From DAOUAE01 sp034433795 (lineage in GTDB: Bacteria; Chloroflexota; UBA6077; FW602-bin22; DAOUAE01), in the NCBI GenBank assembly GCA_034433795.1, contig DAOUAE010000042.1:1-44640 (forward strand): a stretch of DNA of 44,640 nucleotides, given 5' to 3'. The position numbers were made by a program, and so were the translations under genes. Below, in pieces: positions 32,210 through 41,288 of the stretch. Within the stretch, counting starts at the first letter, position 1. Each line of letters begins with the position of its first letter. Under the pieces are notes generated by a model. It was not told the origin of the DNA and did not search any database. It worked only from the letters and a program-made list of their open reading frames with translations.

Positions 32210-33563
32210 AGGCGTAGAGGGCCTCGCGGATGGCCAGCACGGCCTTGCGCAGCTCGTCGTCGACCTCGACCTCGGCTTTGATCTTCTCCCAGCCGTGCAG
32301 GACGGTGGTGTGGTCGCGGCCCCCCAGTTCGCGACCGATCTCGGGCAGCGAGGCCTCGGTCTCCTCGCGCATCAGGTACATCGCCACCTGGCGGGGCCGG
32401 ACGATCTGACGGTCGCGCTGTTTGCCGCGCAGGGCTCGCGGGTCGACCCGGTAGTAGCGGGCCACCGCCTCGATGACCTGGGCCGGGGTGAGGCGTTTGC
32501 GGGCTGGCGCCTGGAGGAGTTCGCGCAGGGCGGCTCCGGCCGTTTCGACGGTGAGCGGCAGGCGTTTGAGGGCGGCGTAGGCGACCACGCGGTTGAGGGC
32601 GCCCTCCAGTTCCCGGATGTTGCGCTGGATCCGCTGGGCCAGAAAATCGAGGACCTCGGGCGGCACCGGGACCGGCTGGCCCTCGGCCTTGGCCCGCAGG
32701 ATGGCCACCCGCGTCTCGAAGTCCGGGGGCTGGATATCGGCGATGAGCCCCCACTCAAAGCGGGAGCGCAGGCGCTCCTCCAGGGCGGCGATGGCCTTGG
32801 GCGGACGGTCGCTGGAGATGACGATCTGGCGGTTGGCCGAGTGCAGGGCGTTGAAGGTGTGAAAGAACTCCTCCTGGGTGGCCTCTTTGCCGGCCAGAAA
32901 CTGGATGTCGTCCACCAGCAGAACGTCGTTGGTGCGGTAGCGGGCCCGGAACTCCTCGGTGCTGCGCACCCGGATCGCCTCGATGAGGTCGTTGGTGAAG
33001 TCCTCCGAGGTCACGTAGAGGACCCGCAGGCCGCGGCTCAGGGCGACGTGGCCGATGGCGTGGAGGAGGTGGGTCTTGCCCAGGCCCACGCCGCCGTAGA
33101 TAAAGAGGGGATTGTAGGCCTCGGCCGGGCGCTGGGCCACCGCCAGAGCGGCGGCGTGGGCGATCTGGTTGCTGGGACCGACGATGAACGTGGCGAAGGT
33201 GTAGCGCGGGTGGGGCTGCCAGGGGCTCCGACTGGGCGGCCCGGGCGCGGGCGTGGACTCTGGCTCGTTCGCCAGTCCCTCCAGCAGCGGGGCCGGGGGG
33301 ACGGTGGCGCTCCGCTTGGGCGTCTGGACCACCACCTCGATCTGAATGGGCTGGCCCACCAGTCCGCTCAGGGTCCGCTCGATGAGCGGGCGGAGGCGGC
33401 TCTCCAGCCACTCTTTGGCGAAGCTCGACGGCACCCCCAGAATGCAGACGCCCTGCTCCAGCCCCACCAGCGTGACGTGTTTGAGCCAGGTGTCGTAGGT
33501 TGTTCGTGAGACCTGGGCCTGCAGTTCGCTCAGCGCCGCCTGCCAGACCTGCCGTGGGTTCAC
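32199..33563 (-). CDS. dnaA: Chromosomal replication initiator DnaA
   Basis: 454 aa from a GTG at 33563 that has GGGAGG 6 nt upstream; an ATG at 33584 has no such site. Domain I is at 1-80 (NPRQVWQAALSELQ, TWLKH), followed by a short Pro-rich domain II. The AAA+ domain has Walker A GGVGLGKT (157-164) and Walker B LLVDDIQ (215-221). Domain IV carries the DNA-binding signature DHTTVLHG (417-424). It binds DnaA boxes such as those at 31710-31866 and melts the origin. The usual neighbours rpmH and dnaN are absent here; the gene is back-to-back with a polysaccharide operon and reads toward the origin. Confidence 0.97.
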   Translation of the reverse strand: MNPRQVWQAALSELQAQVSRTTYDTWLKHVTLVGLEQGVCILGVPSSFAKEWLESRLRPLIERTLSGLVGQPIQIEVVVQTPKRSATVPPAPLLEGLANEPESTPAPGPPSRSPWQPHPRYTFATFIVGPSNQIAHAAALAVAQRPAEAYNPLFIYGGVGLGKTHLLHAIGHVALSRGLRVLYVTSEDFTNDLIEAIRVRSTEEFRARYRTNDVLLVDDIQFLAGKEATQEEFFHTFNALHSANRQIVISSDRPPKAIAALEERLRSRFEWGLIADIQPPDFETRVAILRAKAEGQPVPVPPEVLDFLAQRIQRNIRELEGALNRVVAYAALKRLPLTVETAGAALRELLQAPARKRLTPAQVIEAVARYYRVDPRALRGKQRDRQIVRPRQVAMYLMREETEASLPEIGRELGGRDHTTVLHGWEKIKAEVEVDDELRKAVLAIREALYASAS

Positions 33564-33650
33564 CGGCGACCTCCCATCAGGCATGACTAGCAGGCCGGGC
33601 CGCTGGCTGGCAAGGGCCGGCGGGGTGGTGCGCGCGCATCCTAACGTTCT

Positions 33651-33679
33651 TTTAATCCCGCCGGCCTCTCTGGTATACT
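33651..33679 (+). promoter_or_regulatory. Leaderless-type promoter of the polysaccharide operon
   Basis: TTTAAT (33651-33656), a 17-bp spacer and TATACT (33674-33679), with TGG directly before the -10. The ATG at 33689 lies only 9 nt after the -10, so transcription should start within about 3 nt of the start codon. No ribosome binding site is present. Confidence 0.6.
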
Positions 33680-33688
33680 CCTGCACTG

Positions 33689-35371
33689 ATGCGGCGCTGG
33701 CGTCTGCTCCGACAACTCTCGCCCCGGGCCCTCGGGCTCCTGGCCGGGCTCTGGCTGGTGGTGGCGGCCCTCTCCACCCTCCCTCCAGGGTGGGGGCAGC
33801 CGCCGCCGGCGCCCTCGCCGCTGCGGACGATCCCCGAGACCGACCTGAATCCTCTGGGGGCCAACTTCTTCCTGCAGCTGGAGGCCGAGCCCTGGAAGGT
33901 CGAGCGAACCCTGGCCATGGCCCGGGCGGCAGGGATCGGCTGGGTCAAGCAGCACTTCCCCTGGGAGGACCTGGAGCTGCGCAAAGGGCAGTTCTGGGAC
34001 GACCGCCTGCGCAAGAGCACCTGGGAGAAATACGACCGCATCGTCGAGACAGCCCGCCGCTACAACCTGGAGATCATCGCCCGGCTGGACCGGCCGCCGG
34101 CCTGGACACGCCGCGATAACCGGCTGGCCCAGGCCCCGCCGGACAACTTCGAGGACTATGGGGATTTCGTCGCCGCCGTGGTCAGTCGCTACCGGGGCAG
34201 GATCCGCTACTACCAGATCTGGAACGAGCCCAACATCTACCCCGAGTGGGGCGACCAGCCCATCGACCCGGCCGGGTATGTCCGGCTGCTGCAGATCGCC
34301 TACCAGCGGGCCAAGGCCGTCGACCCCAACGTCCGGATCCTGAGCGCCCCCCTGGCCCAGACGCTGGAGAACTCCCCACGGGCGATGAGCGATCTGCGTT
34401 TTCTGGAAGAGATGTACCGTCTGGGGGCCGGCGCCTACTTCGATATCCTCTTCGCCAACGCCTACGGGTTCAACGACCCGCCAGAGGCGCCAGCCGATCC
34501 CCACCGCCTGAACTTCGCCCGCGTTCAGCTTCTCCGCGAGATTATGGTCCGCTACGGCGACGCCGAGAAGCCCATCTGGCTCAACGAGTTCGGCTGGAAC
34601 GCCGCCCCGGAGGGGTTTCCGCTGGAGAAATTGCTGTGGGGGCAGGTCAGCGAGCAGCAGCAGGCCGAGTACACGGTGCGGGCGATCCGCCGGGCCCGGG
34701 CCGAATGGCCCTGGCTCGGGGTGATCTGCCTGTGGTATTTCCGTCAGGCCGGTCTGATCGGTCCGGACCAGGCCGAGTACTACTTCCGGATGGTCGATCC
34801 GGGCTTCACCCCCCGCCCGGTCTACGCCGCCGTCAAACGTGAGAGCGAGGGCCTGGGTGTGGCCGGCCCCGGCGAGTACCAGGAGAGCAACCCGGCGGCA
34901 GTCTACCAGGGAGAGTGGGAGTGGCTGCTCCGTCCGGAGGCCTCTGGCCGGACCCTCCGGCAGACACGCACGCCGGGGGCCAGTGTCACCATCACCTTCC
35001 ACGGCACCGGCCTGGCCATCGTCGTCCCGCGGGGGCCCGACGCCGGCATTGTCACGGTGACGGTGGACGGCGGCGAGGCCAACGCCCTGCCCCGCGACCG
35101 TCAGGGACGGTCCTATCTCGACCTGGCCAGCCCGCAGCCGCAGGTCCGGGCGGTCGTTCCCATCGCCCGTGGCCTGGCGCCCCGCACCCACGTGGTCCGT
35201 ATCACCCTGGCCCCCTCCGGTCGGCCGGGGGGCCTCTTCGCGCTCGACGGCTTCATCGTCGAGGAAGAGCCTCCCCGCCCGCGCCCGACCCCGCTCACCG
35301 TCGTGAGCCTCGCCGGCGCCGCCCTCAGCGCCGGACTGGCTGGATACAGAATTGTGCGTGCGACAGGCTAG
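33689..35371 (+). CDS. Membrane-anchored clan GH-A glycosidase-like protein
   Basis: 560 aa. An N-terminal signal anchor (14-30) is followed by a GH39/GH5-like barrel (about 55-385) with acid/base Glu180 in IWNEPN and nucleophile Glu300 in IWLNEFGWN. A beta-sandwich, carbohydrate-binding-like region (about 395-525) has FHGTGLAIVVPRGPDAG, and a C-terminal transmembrane helix (about 535-555) ends in a basic tail. It heads an operon for polysaccharide synthesis and may trim or turn over the polymer outside the membrane. It is a distant relative of the glycosidase encoded at 1212-3527 but lacks the Thr/Pro linker. The start appears leaderless. Confidence 0.75.
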   Translation: MRRWRLLRQLSPRALGLLAGLWLVVAALSTLPPGWGQPPPAPSPLRTIPETDLNPLGANFFLQLEAEPWKVERTLAMARAAGIGWVKQHFPWEDLELRKGQFWDDRLRKSTWEKYDRIVETARRYNLEIIARLDRPPAWTRRDNRLAQAPPDNFEDYGDFVAAVVSRYRGRIRYYQIWNEPNIYPEWGDQPIDPAGYVRLLQIAYQRAKAVDPNVRILSAPLAQTLENSPRAMSDLRFLEEMYRLGAGAYFDILFANAYGFNDPPEAPADPHRLNFARVQLLREIMVRYGDAEKPIWLNEFGWNAAPEGFPLEKLLWGQVSEQQQAEYTVRAIRRARAEWPWLGVICLWYFRQAGLIGPDQAEYYFRMVDPGFTPRPVYAAVKRESEGLGVAGPGEYQESNPAAVYQGEWEWLLRPEASGRTLRQTRTPGASVTITFHGTGLAIVVPRGPDAGIVTVTVDGGEANALPRDRQGRSYLDLASPQPQVRAVVPIARGLAPRTHVVRITLAPSGRPGGLFALDGFIVEEEPPRPRPTPLTVVSLAGAALSAGLAGYRIVRATG

Positions 35372-36745
35372 ATGATCTTGCGGGACCGCTGGTGGTGGGC
35401 GCTGCTGGTTGGTGGGGGGGTGCTCTTTGCGGCCGCCCCGACGAGTCCAGGGGTGGCTCTGGGCCTGGGGCTGCTGGCGGGGGTGGCCCTGGGCCGGCCG
35501 GCGCTGCTCCCGCCGCTGGTTCTCCTGGCCGCCCCGTTCTATCTCCAGGCCCGGCCGCTCTTTGGCCGGGCCGTTGGCCCGGTCGAGGTCCTCATCGTTC
35601 TCACCCTCGTCGGGGCGGGAGTGGCGTGGTGGCGGGCCGGCCGTCCGCGGCCGCCTCTGACGCCCGCCGACGGGCTGCCGCTGGCTTTCGTGGTCCTGGG
35701 GCTGCTCTCGCTGCTGGCCAGCCGCGTTCTGGCCCCCAGCCTGCGCGAACTCCGCACCGTTATCCTCGAGCCGGTCCTCTTCGCCGGAGCGACGCTCTGG
35801 CTGTACCGGGAGCGGTCGCCCCAGCCCCTGCTGGGGGGGCTGGTCGCCGGCGCGGTCCTGGCGGCGCTGCTCGGCCTGGGGCAGTTCGTCACCGGTCAGG
35901 ATCTCATCACCGCCGAGGGGGTGGCCCGCATCCGCGGCCCCTACGTGGTCCAGCCCGGCAACCTGGGCTCGCCCAACAACCTGGCCCTCTGGCTGGAGCG
36001 CGCGCTGCCGATATGCATTTCATATGCAGTGTTGTCTGTGGGGGGGTGGCGGTGGCTGGCCCTGGGGGTGGCGGGGGTGCTGGGGCTGGCTCTCTTTTTG
36101 ACCTACTCGCTGGGGGGATGGCTGGCGGCGGCCCTGGGGATGCTCGGCGTGGTGGTCGGAGCCGGGCGCTGGCGGCTGGCCGGGGGGCTTCTGGTCGGGC
36201 TGGGGGTGGTCGGTGGGGTGGCGGCCCTGGCCTTTCCCGAGCGGGTGGTCGGCCACTTTCAGGCCGAGGACAGCACGACCCTGATGCGTCTGCAGGTCTG
36301 GCAGGCGGCCTGGGCGATGGTCCGCGACCATCCGGTCCAGGGGATCGGTCTCGACAACTTCCTGTATCTCTACCGGGACCGCTATCTCCCGCCGGCCGGC
36401 TGGCGCGAGCCGCATCTCTCGCACCCCCATAATCTTCTCCTGGATTTCTGGCTGCGTCTCGGTCTCGGGGGGCCGGTTGTGCTGGGGCTGACACTCGGCT
36501 GGCTGGGGCGGTGGCTCTGGCGACTGAGCCGGGCGGGCCCGCTCCCCGAGCGGACGGTGGCGCTGGGGGTGGCCGGGAGTCTCCTGGCGGGTCTGGTCCA
36601 CGGGCTGGTGGACAATAGCTACTTCCTGCCCGACCTGGCGCTGCACTTTTGGGGCAGTTTTGCTATAGTACGGGTGCTGGCCAGCCGGACGGAGCGCGCC
36701 AGCCCGTCCCCCTGGCCACGATGCCAGCCGGAGGAGAGCGTGTGA
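35372..36745 (+). CDS. O-antigen ligase / polymerase-like membrane protein 1
   Basis: 457 aa with about 11-12 hydrophobic segments. The large external loop carries the Wzy_C/O-antigen ligase pattern: MRLQVWQAAWAMVRDHPVQG, GIGLDNF and HLSHPHNLLLDFW with the conserved H.HN. Such proteins join or polymerise lipid-linked glycans outside the membrane. The ATG directly abuts the stop of the preceding gene, and the end overlaps the next gene as GTGA. A run of unusual codons (ATATGCATTTCATATGC near 36010) stands out as AT-rich in otherwise GC-rich sequence. Confidence 0.8.
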   Translation: MILRDRWWWALLVGGGVLFAAAPTSPGVALGLGLLAGVALGRPALLPPLVLLAAPFYLQARPLFGRAVGPVEVLIVLTLVGAGVAWWRAGRPRPPLTPADGLPLAFVVLGLLSLLASRVLAPSLRELRTVILEPVLFAGATLWLYRERSPQPLLGGLVAGAVLAALLGLGQFVTGQDLITAEGVARIRGPYVVQPGNLGSPNNLALWLERALPICISYAVLSVGGWRWLALGVAGVLGLALFLTYSLGGWLAAALGMLGVVVGAGRWRLAGGLLVGLGVVGGVAALAFPERVVGHFQAEDSTTLMRLQVWQAAWAMVRDHPVQGIGLDNFLYLYRDRYLPPAGWREPHLSHPHNLLLDFWLRLGLGGPVVLGLTLGWLGRWLWRLSRAGPLPERTVALGVAGSLLAGLVHGLVDNSYFLPDLALHFWGSFAIVRVLASRTERASPSPWPRCQPEESV

Positions 36746-37701
36746 AGGTGCTCGTCACCGGGGGCGCCGGCTTTATCGGCTCCCACCTCTGCGCCCGCCT
36801 GCTCGCGGAGGGACACGAGGTCGTCTGCGTCGACAACCTGCTCACCGGCCGGCGCGAGAACATCGCCGCTCTTCTGGCCGCGCCGCGCTTCACCTTCCTG
36901 GAGCACGATGTCACCAGCCCGCTGGCGGTCGAGGCCGAGGCGATCTTCCACCTGGCCAGCCCGGCCAGCCCGCCGGGCTACCTGGCCCATCCGGTCGAGA
37001 CCGCCCTGGTCAACAGCCTGGGGACCTACCAGCTCCTGGAGCTGGCCCGCCAGCAGGGGGCCCGGTTTCTCCTGGCCTCGACCTCCGAGGTCTACGGCGA
37101 CCCGCTGGTTCACCCCCAGCCGGAGACCTACTGGGGCAACGTCAACCCCATCGGTCCGCGGGCCTGCTACGATGAGAGCAAGCGCTTCGCCGAGATGCTG
37201 ACGATGGTCTACGTCCGCCGGTTCGACCTCGACGCCCGGATCGTCCGCATCTTCAACTGCTACGGCCCCCACTCCGACCCCAACGACGGCCGGCTGGTGC
37301 CCAATTTCATCACCCAGGCCCTGCGGGGCGAGCCGATCACGGTCTACGGGACCGGCCAGCAGACCCGCAGCCTCTGCTACGTCAGCGATCTGGTCGAGGG
37401 GCTGGTCCGGGCGCTGTTCACCCCCGGCACCAAAGGGCGCGTCTACAACCTGGGGAACCCCGATGAGCACACGGTGCTGGAGTACGCCCAGCTCATCAAA
37501 CGTCTCTGCCAGTCGGATTCGCCGATCGTCTTCCGTCCGCTGCCGACCGAGGACGACCCGCGTCGGCGCTGTCCGGACATCACCCGCGCCCGGACCGAGC
37601 TGGGCTGGGAGCCGCGGGTTGGGCTGGTCGAGGGGCTAACGCTGACGATCGCCTGGTTCCGGCAGCGGCTGGCCCTGACCGCTCCGGCGGAGGGGGTCTA
37701 G
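36742..37701 (+). CDS. UDP-glucuronate decarboxylase (UDP-xylose synthase)-like SDR
   Basis: 319 aa from a GTG at 36742 with GGAGGAG upstream. Motifs: GGAGFIG (7-13), the long LASPASPPGYLAHPVET segment, STSEVYGDP, and the catalytic Tyr143 and Lys147 in CYDESK, followed by RIFNCYGPHSDPNDGRLVPNF. This set is diagnostic of UXS-type enzymes, which convert UDP-glucuronate to UDP-xylose with bound NAD+. It supplies pentose (or a related nucleotide sugar) to the glycosyltransferases in the operon. A dTDP-glucose dehydratase is less likely because of the SPASPPGY segment. Confidence 0.88.
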   Translation: MKVLVTGGAGFIGSHLCARLLAEGHEVVCVDNLLTGRRENIAALLAAPRFTFLEHDVTSPLAVEAEAIFHLASPASPPGYLAHPVETALVNSLGTYQLLELARQQGARFLLASTSEVYGDPLVHPQPETYWGNVNPIGPRACYDESKRFAEMLTMVYVRRFDLDARIVRIFNCYGPHSDPNDGRLVPNFITQALRGEPITVYGTGQQTRSLCYVSDLVEGLVRALFTPGTKGRVYNLGNPDEHTVLEYAQLIKRLCQSDSPIVFRPLPTEDDPRRRCPDITRARTELGWEPRVGLVEGLTLTIAWFRQRLALTAPAEGV

Positions 37702-37707
37702 AGATCG

Positions 37708-39120
37708 ATGGCCGTCGGGCAGAGCCGGCCCTGGCCGCTGGCGGAGCGGCCGCTCCGGTCGCTCGGGGTGGGGCTGGGACTGGTCCTGGGCGGGCTCGGG
37801 CTGGGGCTGCTGCCGGCGCCGCTGGCCGCCGTGGTCGGCCTGGGGAGCCTGACGGCGCTCCTGGTGGTCGTCCGGCCGGTCTGGGGGCTCGTCGCCCTGG
37901 CTTTCGCCGCCCCGTTTCTCTCGGCCTGGCGGCTGGCCGGAGGGCTCACGCTGACCGAGGGGCTGGTGGGAGCGCTGGCGGCCGGGCTGTTCCTGGGGAT
38001 CGGCGCCCGCCGCGCGCCGGGCCTGGTCCTCACCCCCTGGGTCCTGCCGGTCGTGGCGATGGCTCTGGGGACGCTCTGGGGGGTCTCGCTGGCCCCGGAT
38101 CTGGCCCCGGCCTTCCTTGAGGTCCTGCGCTGGGTCGAACTGGGGACGGTCGCGATCATCACGGCCACGCTCTGTCGGGCGGAGGGGCCCCGGCGCTGGC
38201 TGGTGGCCGGCCTGCTCGTGGCCGGGGGGCTCAGCGCCCTCCTGGGCTTCTACCAGTTTTTCACCCGGACTGGCCCGCCCAGTTTCGCCATCGGTCCCTT
38301 CCTGCGGGCCTACGGGACGTTCGGCCAGCCCAACCCCTACGGCGGCTACCTGGCCATGGCGCTCGGCCCGGCGCTGGGGCTGGCCCTCTTCTGGCCGGCC
38401 GCCTCCGACCGCTGGCGCTGGGGCAGCCGGCTGGCGGCCGGCCTGATGGGAACGGCGCTGGGGCTGTCGCTCTCGCGCGGGGCTCTGCTGGGGGTGGCGG
38501 TCGGGGGCCTGGTGGTCGCGCTCCTGGCCGGGCGGACGACCCGCTGGCTGGCTCTCGGCGGGCTGGCCATGACGGGCGTGGCGCTGCTCCTGGGGCTGGG
38601 CGGACTGCTGCCCCCGGTGGTCGCCGGCCGGCTGGCCCAGGTCGTCGCCTATTTCGGCGTCTTCGATCCACGGACGGTTCCCCTCACGCCCGAGAACTGG
38701 GCGGTGGTCGAACGGATGGCCCACTGGTGGGCGGCGCTGGAGATGTTCGCCACCGCGCCGCTCTTCGGCGTCGGCCCCGGGCAGTACACGGTCCTCTACC
38801 CGCTCTTTCGGGTGCCGGGCTGGGAGGATCCCCTGGGCCACGCTCACAACATCTATCTGCACATGCTGGCCGAGCAGGGAGTCTTCGGGCTCACGCTCTA
38901 TCTCCTGATGGTGGGCAGCTGGTGGCTGCTGGCCTGGCGGACCTGGCGCCGGGGGGCGACGGCCTTCGACCGGGCCCTGGCGCTCGGCGTGCTGGGAAGC
39001 CTGACGGCGGTGCTGGTGCACAATCTGTTTGATAATCTCCATGTCCACGGGATGAACGTGCACCAGGGGTTGCTGGTGGGGCTGCTGGCGGGCTGCCGGG
39101 GGAGTGAGGACCGTGGCTGA
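37708..39120 (+). CDS. O-antigen ligase / polymerase-like membrane protein 2
   Basis: 470 aa with about 12 hydrophobic segments. ERMAHWWAALEMFATAPLFG, GVGPGQYTV and LGHAHNIYLHMLAEQG are the Wzy_C-type loop motifs. It shares fold and motifs with the protein encoded at 35372-36745 but only weak overall similarity, so the two are unlikely to be a recent duplication. The ATG is 6 nt after the UXS stop with a poor ribosome binding site. Its 3' end overlaps the next gene by 8 nt. Two such proteins in one operon suggests separate polymerisation and ligation steps. Confidence 0.8.
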   Translation: MAVGQSRPWPLAERPLRSLGVGLGLVLGGLGLGLLPAPLAAVVGLGSLTALLVVVRPVWGLVALAFAAPFLSAWRLAGGLTLTEGLVGALAAGLFLGIGARRAPGLVLTPWVLPVVAMALGTLWGVSLAPDLAPAFLEVLRWVELGTVAIITATLCRAEGPRRWLVAGLLVAGGLSALLGFYQFFTRTGPPSFAIGPFLRAYGTFGQPNPYGGYLAMALGPALGLALFWPAASDRWRWGSRLAAGLMGTALGLSLSRGALLGVAVGGLVVALLAGRTTRWLALGGLAMTGVALLLGLGGLLPPVVAGRLAQVVAYFGVFDPRTVPLTPENWAVVERMAHWWAALEMFATAPLFGVGPGQYTVLYPLFRVPGWEDPLGHAHNIYLHMLAEQGVFGLTLYLLMVGSWWLLAWRTWRRGATAFDRALALGVLGSLTAVLVHNLFDNLHVHGMNVHQGLLVGLLAGCRGSEDRG

Positions 39121-40147
39121 ACGCTGGGATCAGCCGTCGGTGCTGTCGGCGCCCGAGGCCGGGACCGCCGACCTGGCGCTTGGCCAGCGCCTCCTCCGCT
39201 GGCGGACGCTCGCCTCGTTTCTGGTGGCCTTCGCCATCATGGGGGTGGCCCTGAGCCAGGTGCGCTTCGACCTGGGACGGCTGGCGGCCGTGCTGGGCCA
39301 GGCCAACCTGGCCCTGATGGCTCTGGCGCTGGGGGTCTACTACCTGGTCTTTCCCGCCCGGGCCTGCCGCTGGCGGCTGATGCTCCTGAACGCCGGGATG
39401 CCGGCCGGCTGTCTGCCCTCAGAGCTCCGTCTGGCGGTGATGATCTTCCTCTCCTGGTTCGCCAACTGTCTGGTGCCGGCCAAACTGGGCGATCTCTACC
39501 GGGCCTACCTCTTCAAACGGCAGACCGGCCTCTCCCTCTCCAAGGCCGGGGGGACGATCGTGGCCGAACGGCTGCTCGACTTCGCCGTGGTCCTGGTGCT
39601 CCTGGGCATCACCGGGCTGGTGGCTTTTCGCGGGCAGCTGCCTGAGGGTGTCGTCCGGCTGCTGGAGGTCGGGCTGGGGGCGATGGTCCTGGCCGGACTG
39701 GGGTTGCTGGCCCTGCGGCGACTGGGCGGGCTGGTCGAGGGCTGGCTCCCGGGCCGGGCCCGCGATCTCTTTCGGCTGTTCCGCGAGGGGACGCTGGGCG
39801 CATTTGGGCGTTATCATTTTCTGGTGGGGCTGACGCTGGTGAGCTGGCTGGCCGAGGCCGGTCGCCTGTTCCTGGTGACCCGGGCGGTGGGGATTCACCT
39901 GCACGAGAGTCTGCTCCTCGAACTGCTGACACTGACCTTCATCGCCCTGGGGGCGGCGCTGCTCACCGCCCCGCCGGGGACGCCGGCCGGTCTGGGGTAT
40001 GTCGAGGCCAGCATCACCTGGGCTTTTATACTGCTGGGGTTGCCGCCTGAGGTGGCGCTCTCACTGGCCCTACTCGACCGGGCGATCAGTTACCTCAGCC
40101 TGGTCGTGTTGGGGGTGCCGGTGTACCTTCTGATGCAGAGGACGTAG
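39113..40147 (+). CDS. LPG_synthase_TM (UPF0104) family flippase-like membrane protein
   Basis: 344 aa from a GTG at 39113 with GGGGGAG and GAGG upstream. About eight transmembrane helices, with FPARACRWRLML, NCLVPAKLGDLYRAY, GGTIVAERLLDF and PPGTPAGLGYVEA, the motifs of PF03706 (lysylphosphatidylglycerol synthase membrane region, AglD-like). It could move a lipid-linked intermediate or modify lipid; no Wzx-type flippase occurs in the operon, so a flippase role is a reasonable inference. Confidence 0.8.
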   Translation: MAERWDQPSVLSAPEAGTADLALGQRLLRWRTLASFLVAFAIMGVALSQVRFDLGRLAAVLGQANLALMALALGVYYLVFPARACRWRLMLLNAGMPAGCLPSELRLAVMIFLSWFANCLVPAKLGDLYRAYLFKRQTGLSLSKAGGTIVAERLLDFAVVLVLLGITGLVAFRGQLPEGVVRLLEVGLGAMVLAGLGLLALRRLGGLVEGWLPGRARDLFRLFREGTLGAFGRYHFLVGLTLVSWLAEAGRLFLVTRAVGIHLHESLLLELLTLTFIALGAALLTAPPGTPAGLGYVEASITWAFILLGLPPEVALSLALLDRAISYLSLVVLGVPVYLLMQRT

Positions 40148-40148
40148 G

Positions 40149-41288
40149 GTGCGGATCGGCTTCGATGTGACCGCTGCCGTCCGGCAGCGGGCCGGGATCG
40201 GACGCTGGGCGCGCGGACTGCTCCAGGGACTGGCCGAGATCGACCAGGAGAACGATTATCTGCTCTTTGCCGCCGGTCGGACGCCCCCACCGGACGGGCT
40301 GCTGCCCCAGCCGTCGAAGGTCCGTTTCCGGACGCTGCCGTTTTCGGAGCGTACCCTGCTCATCCTCTGGTTCCGCCTGGGGATTCCGCTGCCGGTGGAC
40401 CTCTTCACCGGCCCGGCCGATGTCTTCCACTTCCCCAACTACATTCTGCCGCCCCTCCGGCGGGGGAAGGCGGTGGTCACCGTCCACGACCTCTCTTTCC
40501 TCCTGTATCCGGAGTGCCACGAGGAGGGACTGCGCGCCTTTCTGGAGCGGGTGGTGCCGCTCTCGGTGGCGGCGGCTGATTTCGTCACCGTGGACTCGGC
40601 CCACGTCAAAAACGAGGCGATCTGCCTGCTGGACATCCCGCCCGACCGGGTCGAGGTCGTCTACGGCGGGGTGGACGCCCGCTTTCAGCCGGTGAAGAAC
40701 GAGGCGGTGCTGCAGGCGGTGCGCCAGCGCTACCGTCTGCACTTCCCTTTTGTCCTGCACGTCGGCGTGATCGAGCCGCGCAAGAACCTGGTGCGGCTCA
40801 TCGAGGCCTACGACCGGGTGCGGAGCGCGCTGCACCTGCCCCACCGGCTGGTCCTGGCCGGCGGTCTGGGCTGGCTGTACGAGGAGGTCTTCCAAAAAGT
40901 GGCCGAACTGGGGCTGCAGGACCTCGTCCTCTTCCCCGGCTACGTGCCTGAGGAGGATCTGCCGGCCCTCTACAGTCTGGCCGACCTCTTCGTCTACCCC
41001 TCCCTCTACGAGGGCTTTGGCTTCCCGCCCCTGGAGGCGATGGCCTGCGGTGTGCCGGTCGTGGCCTCGAACGCGGCCTCGCTGCCGGAGGTGGTGGGCG
41101 ACGCTGGCCTGCTCGTCCGTCCGACCGATATCGAGCAGCTGGCCGACGCCATCGCCCGGGCCCTGACCGACAACGCCCTGCGGGCGGAATTGCGCGAACG
41201 GGGCTTCAAACGGGCCCGGCTCTTCACCTGGCAGGCGGCGGCCGAGCGGGCGCTCAGCATCTACCGCCGGGTGGTGGAGGCGCCATGA
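40149..41288 (+). CDS. GT4 glycosyltransferase 1
   Basis: 379 aa GT-B fold. The N-terminal half starts MRIGFDVTAAVRQRAGIGR with the Gly-rich acceptor loop, and the C-terminal half has VGVIEPRKNLVRLIEAY and SLYEGFGFPPLEAMACGVPVV, the E.......E nucleotide-sugar site of family GT4. A retaining transferase acting at the cytoplasmic face on a lipid-linked sugar is expected. The GTG start follows the previous stop by 1 nt with GAGG upstream. The stop overlaps the next start as ATGA. Confidence 0.88.
   Translation: MRIGFDVTAAVRQRAGIGRWARGLLQGLAEIDQENDYLLFAAGRTPPPDGLLPQPSKVRFRTLPFSERTLLILWFRLGIPLPVDLFTGPADVFHFPNYILPPLRRGKAVVTVHDLSFLLYPECHEEGLRAFLERVVPLSVAAADFVTVDSAHVKNEAICLLDIPPDRVEVVYGGVDARFQPVKNEAVLQAVRQRYRLHFPFVLHVGVIEPRKNLVRLIEAYDRVRSALHLPHRLVLAGGLGWLYEEVFQKVAELGLQDLVLFPGYVPEEDLPALYSLADLFVYPSLYEGFGFPPLEAMACGVPVVASNAASLPEVVGDAGLLVRPTDIEQLADAIARALTDNALRAELRERGFKRARLFTWQAAAERALSIYRRVVEAP

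Noticed and set aside
33564..33650. Promoter and DnaA boxes just upstream of dnaA
   Set aside because: Only weak -10/-35 candidates (TAGTCA, TAGGAT) and no nonamer close to TTATCCACA were found.
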